A stretch of DNA of 64,000 nucleotides from Craterostigma plantagineum. Lineage: Eukaryota > Streptophyta > Magnoliopsida > Lamiales > Linderniaceae. The notes below the pieces were generated by a model that was not told where the DNA came from, ran no database searches, and saw only the letters and a list, made by a program, of their open reading frames with translations. Position numbers and translations under genes: made by a program. The stretch is from contig JAPQWV010000407.1 in NCBI GenBank assembly GCA_027422505.1, positions 486,001 through 550,000 of the forward strand, written 5' to 3'. This document shows, in pieces, positions 47,416-60,200 of the stretch (position 1 is the stretch's first letter; each line of letters begins with the position of its first letter).

Positions 47416-50202
47416 CTATTGCATCATCCTCGTAGGAGACTTAGCGTGGGCTTGAGCTCTAAACTTCGGCGGCCCGTCGAGGTCCAAGGAGATCCTCGGG
47501 CCGGGCCTCAACTGAAAGGCGGGATAATCGCCATAGTTTCGACTGCTCTGCCCTACCGAAGAAGAGTTAGCATACGATGGATGTGGTGGAGACAGAAAGA
47601 AGTTCCTATACAAAGCTCCATCGGCTTGCCTTAACGGGCTCGAAGAAGGAGACACTGGCAAAGAAGAAGTTATTGTGTTATCCCTGGAAAAAAAAAAAAA
47701 GAAGAAAGAGAAAAGATAAATCATTTACTACAGTGAGAGCCATGGACTTCAAGAAAAAGATAGGTAGGTATAGGAAGGTACCTCGGGCTTGTTAGAGTCC
47801 TAGGCATGTCGAAAGAAGTGTTGTTCGCTCTTCCCAAATGCATCTCCGAGGCGGTCTGTCGTTATAGTAGATACGTAATTTTTAAGTGAAAAAAGAGCAC
47901 AAAAAATAAACGTATAAAAAATATTATTACAGGGGTTCGACTGCCATCGAAGGCCCGAGGGAAAGCTTCACGTGTGATGTTAACGTTGGCGGCTCTTAGA
48001 GTCGTCTGATTCCTTACAAAGGGATGGGTCAGAAGCTGGGCAGCGGTGGGCCTCGAAGATGGCTCGCGCTGCAAGCACAGGTTTACAAAGTTCTTGGCCT
48101 CGGGAGATAGGTGATCGGGTATCTCGGGAGTGTCTTTGCTGTTTCCAATTTTGAATATAGCAGCTACCTATTATTAAAAATGAAATTAGTTACTTGAAAG
48201 GAAGAAGAAAACTTGTAAGAAGATCGAAAGGAAATTATGTATTTACAGCGTTATTACTACTTACCCCTTCGTATTGACTCCATGGAGGTTTTGAGGTCGC
48301 CATTTCTAAGACGGTGCAACCTAAGCTCCATATGTCTACAGGCAGGCTGTATCCATTTGTGTTCATTACAACCTCAAGAACATGACACACACGATTAATT
48401 TCAAATCACTACATAGTTGTTATGATTCAAATCATGTTAGTATGTATATATATACATATATATGCATACCTCGGGTGCCATCCAGTAAGGGCTTCCTTTG
48501 AAGGATAGCATCGAAGAGCATGAAGCTATCTGTCGAAGCAGTACAACGAATAAAATTTAGCAACTATTCGAATCGGAGATAGATGGATAAATATATAAAT
48601 AAAAACTCACGTGCTTCGCCATGCCAAAATCAGCAAGTTTGATCTCTCCATTGGGATCCACTAATATATTAGCTCCTTTGATGTCTCTACAGAAAGCAGA
48701 GATTCAATCCATTCATCATTACCAAAAAAATAAATGGTAGATTCGATGGACTATTAAGAGTCCAAGGCCAAACCTGTGAGCTGTGTTTCGTCCGTGTAAG
48801 TAAGAAAGGCCGAAGAGAATCTGCCGTGTGTAGTTCTGTATGACGGGCTCTTCGAAGGGTCCGTATTCTTGCAGCAATTTGTGTATGGATCCCCCCGACA
48901 CATACTCCAAGTAAACTGACAATCTTTCGTCGTTCTGTCAATAAATGTAATTAAGTTGCAAGATTCTCGAAAGAACTATTGAAGGACGATGCAATTAAAA
49001 TGAAGCTTAATGATAGTCTTATTACCAAATCACTTCCATAGTACTGAACAATGTTAGCATGCGATAGCTGGCTTAGCAAGGCTATTTCCTGGTTCAGTTG
49101 TCTCAGGCTCTCTTTCGAAGATCGATCGTCTGAAACAACCTTCACTTCTTTTATCGCACACATCTGACCATTTACGCTGCCATTTTCAAAAGGTTTCATT
49201 CTTAGGATGCTTTTCCCGAAACGAAACTTAACTTTTCTTGCATACGTGGCGAAAAAATACCTGTTAAATCCAAGGTAGACGTGGCCGAAAGTGCCTCTAC
49301 CGAGCAACCTCCCTTTCCTCCACTTCGAGCAGTTACTACCGCACGAGCCTTCGCTCGGGTTAGGGCTTCGTGGGGTCGGTAAAGAAGTGGGAGAGCTCGG
49401 CGGGAGAGGCAATGGATGGCTCTCGGGTTTCGAAGATGGTGAGTCCAAATTCGAGCCGCCGCCGACACCGTTGGCTCGCGCGTGGTGCAGTGGTGCGCTC
49501 GTGCTCACACGCGTCGACGGCCCAGGGCTTCGTATAAATGGGCTCGGTCTGTTCTCGCCGTGTCCTCTGCCATGTCAGCGAAACATCATTACAGAGACCA
49601 TTATTAGTGTTACACAAGCAACTGCTTCTCTTCTCAATCATCAAGGATAAGGAATATATCAAGTCAGCTAAACTTCAGTCATATGACACAAAAGACGCGC
49701 ACCCATTAACATCCCATCGCCTAAAAGACCTTCAATTAAAGCTCACACCGAAGGTAAAAAAATAAAAAGGCAAAAATCAACCTGAAAAAGGCATGATCAA
49801 CAGGCCCAGCATGGCTTCGCTCGTCCGAAGAGGAAGAACCGATACTAGAGACCGAACCCGACCCTGATCCGTGGACTTGACCCTGACCCGAATGATCGTC
49901 TAACGGCCGAGGCAAAGGATGAGCCTTTTCAAAGGAAGACGCCGAATCAAACCCAGAAAAACCTGATGATTGGTTATTGCTACTATTAACTCCCGCCCGA
50001 GCAATTGGAGGAGCAAAATCGTCTCTACTGCGCCGAGGAGAGTTCCTCGTAGATAAGACATCCTCAAAGCTCCTTGCTTTGCTGTTGAATATGAGCCTTC
50101 TTTGCGTCTGCTGCTATCGTTCTTAGACGAAATCGAAGCTCTAGCTGATTTGTCTGAATCTGATTTGGTCCGGCCTGTTTTTTTACTCCACCAAGCTGGC
50201 AT
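47416..50202 (-). CDS. MAPKKK3: MAP kinase kinase kinase, MAPKKK3-type (exon 1 frameshifted)
   Basis: Ten exons on the minus strand: 50202-49782, 49566-49261, 49176-49026, 48934-48774, 48686-48611, 48529-48470, 48372-48265, 48167-47931, 47855-47782 and 47683-47416. The start [11 protein letters not shown] is the family N terminus, followed by a long Ser/Pro-rich regulatory region and the MEKK-type kinase domain: [48 protein letters not shown] and [19 protein letters not shown]. The C-terminal tail has [13 protein letters not shown] and [10 protein letters not shown]. It acts upstream of MKK4/5 in immunity and development. From the ATG the frame runs to a stop at 49900, while the conserved exon 1 sequence ([35 protein letters not shown]) is in another frame. 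Exactly one base is missing near 50060-50110 (around GGCTCATATTC). All other junctions are in phase. Confidence 0.9.
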
Positions 50203-50235
50203 CTTTTTCAGCTGATACTCTTTTTCAACCTTCAC

Positions 50236-51748
50236 ATGTGACTACGTATTGTATTGTGCGACTATCTACCATATATGTCTGAATCGAATTGCGAAGGAAA
50301 AAAGGAAGACGAGGCGACGAAGGGCAAGTGGAAGAAGGAGAAGAAGAAAGACTCTTTTTTTTTTTACTTGAAATCTTTAAATACGCGTGTCTATTAATAA
50401 ATTAATAAATCGTTTATTATTACAATTGGAGTGGACTACTATGTGTGTCTATTATTATTTTAAATTTTTTAGCTTCATCCTATTTGTTCGATCTGTGGAT
50501 TTGTTGGGTGTGTGATTTTATTTAATTTAAAAAGCAAAGAAGTGAAGAACAGCTAAATATTTGACGTGGCCAACGTTCCATGTTATATTTATTTTATTCT
50601 CAGATTTATATCCTACTATAACTATCTATGGTTGTGTGTATATACGTGTAAGTAACTCTGTAAATAATGTGTATGGCAGCTAATAGCGTGTTGGGCTTAC
50701 GTGTGATAACGATGGGAACTATTTATCTCGGCCCACCTACTCTCATGTATTTATAATAAATTAACGGCAAAATTGAACTGACATGTTTATTTCATTTCGG
50801 AAATTCATTTTCTCAGATCGGAAAAGAGTAAAATATATAAAACCCACAAATGAGGCTCGCTTACAAACGAACTTGTACCTATCAAATGCTAGTTATGTTC
50901 ATGTAATAAAAAAATAATATCGTTAAATACAGAATCAACTTGCATCTTTTTATGACCTTCGCCTACACAAGCGCGTGTAATTTTTATATTGTTATCTAAA
51001 GAAAGAAGAGCTTTTTATTGTCCGAAAATAAATTTTCTTCATATGAAGAAACAGTATTTTTGTCTCATAACGTGGACTTATTTGAGGTCCCCCTATTTTT
51101 ATTGGAGTGGTCGGGCAATGCTATACTTACTATAAATATCATCATTAACAGAAGTAATAAGATTTCTAAAAATCAACGAATTATTTGATTGTGGCGGCTG
51201 TTAAGTTGCGTTACTTCAATACTGTTTATTCGTATATGCTCGAAATTAGCTGTAATATAGGGAATAAATACTGTATAGATTATTTAATGCGTAGTCACCA
51301 TAAAAAACAAATGGATTGGTAGGGCTATAACCACTCTACCAGCGAGCTGATTCCACGATTTATCTTACTTTACAATACAATAATGTATTAAGCATAGATA
51401 TTTTTAAGGTGGGCTTTGATGCTAGAAAGCTAACTAATCTGCGATGCTAACCGTCCGCAATTATGATTTAATATATACTACAATAATTCACGAATGTGAA
51501 TTATTTAGTATCAGCAGTGAATGATTAATATTCTCAAACATACTGAATAAAATATTCTGATGCTTTCTAAAAAAGAAAAGAAGGAATGTTAAATAATATA
51601 TGTTGTAATAAAATACCTGTCGTCTTACTATGGCTTTCAGTGAAACAACAGCTGCCGTCTAAATGCAAATACAGCTCTGTTAAAACACAAATTCCATAGC
51701 AGTACGTTTTCGACCTTCTTAAGACGCAAAATTGAGAGAAAAATTAGC
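50236..51748. other. Gene-free AT-rich spacer upstream of MAPKKK3
   Basis: 1.5 kb of AT-rich DNA with the MAPKKK3 promoter and BTF3 3' UTR. I find no exon, RNA gene or obvious transposon terminus. Many TATTAATAATA-like tracts occur. Confidence 0.4.
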
Positions 51749-52610
51749 TTAAGAAGACGAATCATCGGTGGCTTTCTTGTCGCCCTCCTCGGCAGCTGCT
51801 TCGAATGTCTCGCCCGCCACAAGTTCTGGAACCTCATCATCCTCGTCTTGGGCTCCCGGGGCTGCGCTGGGGCCCGCCCCAGGGGATTGCTTCTGAAATT
51901 CCTCAGCCAGTTTCTTCAAATGCTCAAGATTATCGGGCCCTGAGAATTTTTTTTATAATTTCAACTGAGATCTCATGAAGGGAAATGAAATGTTTTTTAC
52001 TTACCCAATTGCTGAATGATTTGAGGAAGGATGTCTTGTAATTCTGGGATCAAGACACAAACACGTACAACAAGAGATTATTAGGAAACAACAAATGAAG
52101 AACTAAGGTATGCTGAGAAGGTAAACGTACTCTTGGTCTGAGGAGTGCCACTAACAACCCAAGTGTTGGCAGCAACAGATGCTTGAACTGAAGAACCAAG
52201 AACGATTAACGTTTTCAGAGAAGCTACTGACAATAAATCCATCGTGTTACAAATAAGGGCATTTGATTCGTTTTTCACCTTTGGGGTTAACAAACTGGAT
52301 GACGACATCCTCCTTGAAAACATTGACCTCCTCGATCCCAGGTATGGCATTGACCCCAATCCTCTTCAACGTGCTCTGTATCTTCTTGTCGTCGGTGGTG
52401 GTTGTCTTGTGAATAGCCTTCTTCTTCCTAAGATTATCACAAGAAATTATAGTAGGATATAGATTGAAAATAAGCACAAATGCAATCAATCAATCAATCC
52501 TTATGCTAACTCAATGTACATGGAGGAAAGAAGCAAGCTAACCTTCTCACTGTGCCCTTCCCACCGGTGCGTACAACACCAGCCATCTTCTTTAGTTTTT
52601 CCACATTCAT
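51749..52610 (-). CDS. BTF3: Nascent polypeptide-associated complex subunit beta (BTF3-like)
   Basis: Five exons on the minus strand (52610-52543, 52427-52279, 52187-52131, 52043-52005, 51939-51749) give 167 residues. The NAC-beta features are the ribosome-binding basic [10 protein letters not shown] near residue 23 and the NAC domain ([21 protein letters not shown], in part; [22 protein letters not shown]). These are followed by [27 protein letters not shown] and an acidic tail. NAC binds nascent chains at the ribosome exit and prevents mistargeting. The ATG lies just after an acceptor (CTGTTACAG), so the 5' UTR is split, with a non-coding first exon probably near 53170-53290. Confidence 0.95.
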
Positions 52611-53282
52611 CTGTAACAGCAGACAACTTAAATATAAAACCCATATAAAGCTTCCTTCAGCTGTCTCCTACTAAACAAGTAAAACGATTTTGGCATAATC
52701 ATATATAAACGAACCAAAAGCCATATGAAGTTGTACAACACACACAAAATGCTAAAGAAGCAAACGATAAAATGAGGTCAAGAGTTGAACAAAATCATCC
52801 CATGTACTTGCAATTGCAAACCTAGCTCTTCCTTTACTGCATTCTAAACAGAATACATAAGTAAAAAATCAGATAACAGATCAGACTAGGGTGCTCAAGA
52901 ATCTAAGTTGGCAACCTTATACAAGATGCTTAACTATTTAACTAAAAAAAAAGAAAAACAGTGTAATAATCCCAATATCCTCGACCACTAAAGCATATAT
53001 GTCATACCATAACTCAAATTTTCCAGACGAGACAACAATTGAAGGAAACGGAAAATGCCCAAAGCAGTAAGAGAAAAGATATCGTCGCCACGGGATAAGA
53101 TTACCAGAAGCACCAAAAACATCCAAAATATCAAGTATACCAAGAAGACGACTAACGCATATTGGAGATGATTTCTTACTCTTACGAACTGATCTGAGCT
53201 GAGTTGAGCTGACCTGTGCTCAGATTCCAAGGGAGAAGACGGAAAAGAATGTGAAATGTTAACCACAGTAGGATAACAAATG

Positions 53283-53291
53283 AAAACCCTA
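53283..53291. promoter_or_regulatory. Telo-box (AAACCCTA) of the BTF3 promoter
   Basis: AAAACCCTAGG on the + strand lies just upstream of the inferred BTF3 first exon. It matches the telo-box common in genes for translation machinery. Function is inferred. Confidence 0.45.
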
Positions 53292-53401
53292 GGCAAGCGA
53301 GTTGGATATACGCGCTTTATTTACACATTACACCCTTGACTTCATTTAATTTATATAACGGGCATCTTACAATCTCACTGCATCATTTTCACTCCTCTAA
53401 A

Positions 53402-53520
53402 TTTCGCGCGAGAATAAGCTAGCGTTGACCGAGGAGGACCGTCCGTCTTCATCTACGAACGGCCACTCGCGAAAGCCTCATATTCAACCACGTGTGTCTC
53501 TCTCTCCTCAAAATTCCCGC
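53402..53520. promoter_or_regulatory. Promoter-like module with two E2F-type sites and a G-box
   Basis: TTTCGCGC (53402-53409) and TTCCCGC (53514-53520) match the E2F consensus TTTSSCGS or its near variants. A CACGTG lies between them (53489-53494). The block sits in the divergent region between BTF3 (-) and CALS5 (+), about 720-840 bp before the CALS5 ATG. A short ATG-initiated frame (53656 on) follows. Which transcript it drives is not clear. Confidence 0.45.
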
Positions 53521-54237
53521 TCTGTTCGTTGAGCCTCTGCTCTGTTACGTTCTTCAGCTCGATCTCAAAACATTGCAGAAAGAGACGATCAAATAATCTC
53601 TACCACCACCACCACCACAATAATCATCACGATAGACGAACAACACATACGTAGAATGTTACCCGCAGAAGTCCGCCTTGAAGGCTACGCCGAGCTGGTT
53701 CATCTCGAATGTACGGCTCAACTGATGACGACGATTCATCTGCATTTCGATTTCTACGTGCATGCATTTCATCGACTACCTACGTCGGCAATTTTTTAGA
53801 TATTGTTTATAGATTTCATGAATGCACGCAAATTAGCTCCTGAATCGCCTTATGATAACTTAGTCACTGATAGTCTGCGAGGTTTCTGACAATTGATCGG
53901 AAAACAGAGCATTAATTTCATGAATGCTTGCATCTTTTCCGGAATAGTTTGGTTGAGAATTTTCCTGTCGCCATAGCTCAATCGCTGGAAGCATGTGAGA
54001 TAACAATGTTGGTTTCAGACGTCTGTGTTCGATGGATAAGCTCTGTAGAATCACATATGGTGTTTAATCAATCTCAGACGTGCATGTTCATGGTCATGTT
54101 GGATAATACGTGAACCATGGCAAATCCAATTACTGATGTTTCACGTTTATTTCAGAAATTTTAGGAGGACGAGGAAATTGTTTGGGAGAATCTAGGGATT
54201 AGAGAGAAATTCACAAAGTGATTTACTTCAACTGCGA

Positions 54238-57200
54238 ATGGCGACATCGGGTGGAAACCACGAACAGCCGTCTCTGACGAGACGAGCATCGCGTAGTGCA
54301 GCCATGACGACTTTCTCGATGGAGGTGTTTGACAACGAGGTCGTCCCGTCATCACTACAATCAATCGCGCCGATTCTTCGTGTCGCCGCTGAGATTCAAA
54401 ACGAGCGTCCTCGTGTTGCCTACCTTTGTAGGATTTACCTCTTTCACGCGTCTCTCAAGTGATTTGGCTTTCCTTTTTACCGGAGAATGCCATTTACGAT
54501 AGAGTGAAATTGCTGCGTGTAGGTCGGTTCTATGCATTTGAGAAGGCACACAGATTGGACCTTAATTCTAGCGGGCGTGGTGTGCGGCAGTTCAAGACCA
54601 GCCTGCATCAGAGATTGGATCGGGTAATTCGAGTTCTACTTCGATGAAAATATATGTTCTTTGGTCAATCGATATGTAGGAATTACGTTATCAATGAAAC
54701 GAGTAATTCAGAGACCAAATTTACTCTGACAATTTTTATGCAAAACTATTTATGGAATTCTATCAGGACGATGCGCCTACCCTTGCTGCAAGAGTCAAGA
54801 AGACCGATGCTCGGGAAATTGAGAGCTTCTACAAGCAATACTATGAGCACTATGTTCTTGCACTTAACAAGGGGGAGCAAGCTGATCGGTATAGTTTCAT
54901 TCTTCTTCTTGAAATTATTATCGTTAATTTTTGTTTTGCAGTAGTCCATTGCGTAGAAAAGCTGAAATTAATGCAAATCTCTACTAATTCTTCTTCCATT
55001 ATCAGAGCTCAGCTTGGAAAAGCTTATCAAACTGCTGGCGTGCTGTTTGAAGTGTTATGTGCCGTTAATAAAACAGAGAAAGTTGAAGAAGTTGCCCCTG
55101 AAGTATGTGTTAGCTTTTCTGTTTCGTTGAGTACTTAGGTTCATGAACATCTTTGTATATGCCTCATTATCATTATTAGTTTGAGGACAAACTGAAGGCA
55201 TATTCATGCCAATTGTGGTTCTTTACAGATTATGGCGGCAGCAAATGATGTCCAGGCCAAAAAAGAAATATATGCGCCATACAATATACTTCCCCTGGAT
55301 TCGGCTGGTGCATCTCAGTCAATAATGCAACTGGAAGAGGTTGGAAATCCATTGTATTATACTGCATTACTTCTTTACACATTTACTTCGGGATCAGTTT
55401 ACTCCTTTTATAATACCAGGTCAAAGCTGCTGTGACTGCTTTGCGCAACATTGATGGTTTAACATGGCCCGCCTCGTTTGAGCAGCAGCGCCAGAGAGCC
55501 GGAGATTTGGACCTTCTTGATTGGCTGAGAGCAATGTTTGGATTTCAGGCATGCTTCTTGAATTGTTGAATGATGAGCGTTGTTAGAGAGTCCTAATGCG
55601 TTGTTTTTGCTTTTGCAGAAGGACAGTGTAAGGAATCAACGAGAGCATTTGGTATTGTTGCTCGCCAACATCCATACAAGGCTAGTCCCTAAGCCAGAAC
55701 CACAAAACAAAGTATGTCTAATCAATCCATCTTCTGTGCGGATTATGATTCTGTTGAGTTATTGTTTTCATATAAAATTTGTATCTGAATTTCCTTACCC
55801 ACTGCTAGGCTCATTGGAATTATAACTACGGAGGATATTGTGCTTTACAAGCTCGCTTTCTTTTGAGATTTCTTCTATGTATATTTTCTGTGCCGGTTAA
55901 TAGTCAGGCAAAGTAATTAACTTAAGACCAATTCTTTGGCGTATAGCTTGATGATCGTGCTGTTGATGCACTCCTGAATAAGCTTTTCAAAAACTACAAG
56001 ACATGGTGTAAGTATTTAGGACGAAACACAGCTTAAGGTGAGATATTTGGACGTCGGGTAAAATTTACCTTCATGCTTACTACCTTTGAGTTGTTAGCCA
56101 GATTGATCGATATCTACATTTTATCCTATAGGCTCCCCCAGGTTCAGCATGAAATCCAGCAAAGGAAAATGCTCTATATGGGACTTTATCTACTGATATG
56201 GGGAGAAGCGGCTAATGTTCGATTCATGCCAGAGTGCTTGTGCTACATTTTTCACAATGTCAGTGTCTTATTATTCTTTATATCTTTGGAAATTGATGGC
56301 ATGAAACCGGGTCAGTTTGCATATCAGTCAGTGAGATATAATGATGATATCATGCAACTACATATATAGATGGCATACGAGCTCCATGGACTACTGGCTG
56401 GAAATGTCAGCATTGTTACTGGTGAGAATATCAAGCCTTCTTATGGTGGCGATGATGAATCCTTCTTGCGGAAAGTTATTACGCCTATTTATCGAGTGAT
56501 AGAGAAGGTATTCTTATCTCTAGTCGAATATGTAGTTTTGCGTAAAAATATACTCTGTATATAACGAGTGTTTTCCGGGCTACAGGAAGCCAAGAAAAAT
56601 CAAAACGGAAAAGCTCCACACACAGCATGGTGCAATTATGATGATTTAAATGAGTACTTCTGGTAAATACTTTAACTAGAAAATATTAGTCGTTTGAGAC
56701 ATGTTGTCCTAATTTTAAGTCTGGCTTCGCGTGATATATATAGGTCACCCGATTGCTTCTACTTGGGATGGCCAATGCGTGATGATGGAGAGTTTTTTAA
56801 ATCAACACGAGACGTAGCACAGGTGAGATTAATATATTTATGTGAACCTCGACAAGTGAATTGAGATGAGCTTGAGTTCCCTAGTATCACTTGTGTTCAG
56901 GGAAGACGTGCTTCTCAAAGGAAGCCTGGAAAGCTTGGGAAGTCATTCTTTGCAGAAACTCGTTCATTTTGGCATATTTTCCGAAGTTTTGATCGTCTTT
57001 GGACTTTCCTGATACTTGGCCTGCAGGTTACAAGTGATATGAAGGATGTATATATTTAAACATAGTAAGTGCTTGGCTGCCTGCATGAGCTTTTCTGTTG
57101 TTTTTGTTGCAGATCATGATTGTCATTGCTTGGAGCAACGTTTCTATATTCAATATATTCCAAAAGGATGTTTTGTACAGATTGTCAAGTATTTTCATTA

Positions 57201-60200
57201 CAGCAGCCTTCCTTCGGTTCCTCCAAAGTACGTGGATTTCTTATCTGAAGTTCAACAGAGCATCGTAGTACATGGAAAAGTGCTACTTAGTTCTTGAGAA
57301 ATTTAACTTCTTCTTTAAGGACATCTTTATTTTGCAGCACTCATTCTGTTTGAGAATATTTGTCTAGCAATTCACTTCTGGAAATGGTTTCAGGTATTTT
57401 GGACATCGTTTTGAATTTCCCGGGATATCTCAGATGGAAGTTCACCAGTGTCCTGAGGAACATTCTTAAGATAATTGTCAGTCTTGCCTGGTCAATAATT
57501 CTTCCCATGTGCTATTTGCACCAAAACAAGTCATTTTCATTCGGGAAAATCAAGGATTTGCTCTCTTTCCTCGATGAGGTTAAAGGTGTACCTCCTTTGT
57601 ATATCATGGCAGTAGCTGTATACCTGCTACCGAATTTACTGGCAGCAGCCTTCTTTATTTTCCCGATGCTCCGACGTTGGATTGAGAATTCAGATTGGCA
57701 CATCGTTAGGTTTCTCCTGTGGTGGTCACAGGTATATTATCAATTTACATCATCACTCGTTTTTGTATGTTCTTTTAACATGGTTGTCGATCAAAATTCA
57801 TGTTTATGTTGGATATGAAGCCACCATGCAATGCATTTGACAAAAGCAATACTCAAATATGTAATCACAAGACCTGAAATCCAGGCTACAGACTGCTTTC
57901 TAAATTAGTCATCTGCCAGCACTCTCTTATATGAATAATTTCTTATTTTTTATTGCGTGATAGATCTGCTAACATATCATCTAAATCTGGCAGCCAAGGA
58001 TCTATGTTGGACGAGGAATGCATGAGAGTCAGTTTACCCTAATCAAGTATGTTGGACCTTTATTATTTTGAGCACGTTTCATCCTAATGCCCTGTACTGA
58101 CATTCTTTTACTTTTATCGTATTAATAATTAACAGATATACAATATTCTGGGTGCTGCTTCTGTGCTCAAAATTTGCATTCAGCTACTTTATGATGGTAA
58201 ATTTACATCCATTTGGTACCTCGATCAGTGTAGATTTTGTGTCAGCTTATTTGGAGTCTTATTTGATCCAGATTAAACCACTGGTACAACCCACAAAAGA
58301 TATCATGAACATCCACCGCGTTGAATATGCTTGGCATGAGTTCTTTCCTGATGGTGTGTACTCCTCGTCTTATTCTAATCCAAAATTATCTTATCAGCTG
58401 ACGACTATAAATATATCGTCAACCAACTGCAGCCAAGCATAATTACGGAGCAGTTGTTGCGCTATGGGCACCAGTTGTCTTGGTCTGTTATTTAGTAAAT
58501 ATTATTCTCATCGTGAAGTCCTTTCTGTTATTTATAATCAGGAGTCATTATTCTCCATGTCATTATTCATGGATGGTCACTCTTCTCACGCAGGTTTACT
58601 TCATGGACGCACAGATTTGGTATTCATTGTTTTCCACAGTATATGGAGGTTTTATCGGTGCCTTTGATCGTCTTGGAGAGGTGACGACCTGTTACTAATT
58701 AAAGATCTTATTATTTTGGCCAATTTTGTAGTCCAATATCCATATTTCCTCCTTTTCACTTGAATACTTACCTACTTTGCAGATTCGAACTCTTGGAATG
58801 CTGAGGTCACGTTTTCAGTCCTTGCCTGGTGCATTCAACACTTATTTGATACCTTCGGATAAAACAAGAAAAAGAGGATTTTCCCTTTCAAAGCGCTTTC
58901 ATGAGGTTACTCTTCACGGCGGATAATTTTTTATGCTTTCTAGTTGTCCAACAATTGCTTCCACCCATCGTCTGCCAAAAAAATCTGTCATGTATAGGTA
59001 AATGCAAGCAGGAGAACCGAAGCAGCGAAATTCGCACAAATATGGAATGATGTGATATGTAGCTTCCGGGAAGAAGATATCATAAGTGACAGGTTAAGCC
59101 TTGTACTAACGATATATTTCATGTAAGTACCACATATGCAGTTTAGCCCAACACCAATGAACTGAACCTTTGCCTCAGGGAGATGGATCTGCTTCTTGTT
59201 CCATATTCCTCAGATGCTAGCCTCGAGATCATGCAATGGCCCCCATTTTTACTTGCTAGCAAGGTAAATGTGTGTTTAATTGTACGTCTAAGTGTCGAAT
59301 TTTGCTTGACTCTCCATCTTTGCAGATTCCAATAGCACTTGATATGGCCACTCAATTTCGAGGAAAGGATGCTGATCTTTGGAAGCGCATATGTGCCGAT
59401 GAGTACATGAAATGTGCTGTCATCGAATGCTACGAGTTCTTTAAGCTAGTTTTGAACACACTGGTCAATGGAGAGGCTGAGAAAAGGTTATCTACTGCTT
59501 CTTTTTTAGTTGCATGTTTTCGTGATTATACCGACTTGAGTTATCGCGAGATATTGTATTGCCAAAGCTGGTCGAATGATCTCTGAGTTTTTCCAATTCT
59601 TCTTGGGTAGAGCTGAGATTAGTATAGAAGGCAAAGAGTCACAGTTGGTGATGCTGTGGTACTAAACACCACTTTCTTGAACAGGATAATTGCAACCATC
59701 ACTAAAGAAGTGGAAAATAACATATCAAAGAATACATTACTGGCGAATTTCAGAATGAAGTCATTACCTGATCTTTGCAAGAAGTTTGTGGAACTTGTAG
59801 AGATACTGGTAAGCACTGCTGAGGATCCATATTTCCTTTCCATGTTTCTTCATGTCGTGTTTAACTTCTGTTAAAAGTTCTTACAATCACTTACTTTGCG
59901 CAGAAAGATTGCAATCCATCCATGAAAGACAGGGTAGTTTTACTGCTCCAGGACATGTTAGAAGTTGTTACGCGTGACATGATGGTGAACGAGAGCCGGT
60001 TGGTAGAAAGTCCTCATTTCCAAATGTTTCATGCTTTTTATTGCTTTTTAAATGGTATTCCATTTATTTCCATTCATACCACAGTGAACTAGTTGAACTG
60101 GTTGGAAAAGATTCTGGAAAGCAACTTTTTGCCAATATTGTCTTCCCTCCACCGAATACAGCACAGTGGGAAGAGCAGGTACAGCCAGTCGAATTTTCAG

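Noticed and set aside
53656..53800. Treating the ATG at 53656 as the CALS5 start
   Set aside because: The frame ends before reaching the conserved CALS5 N terminus, and no in-frame splice joins them. The ATG at 54238 gives the family N terminus directly.
56021..56037. Programmed ribosomal frameshift in CALS5
   Set aside because: There is no slippery heptamer or downstream structure, and orthologues do not need one. A deletion or an assembly error is simpler.
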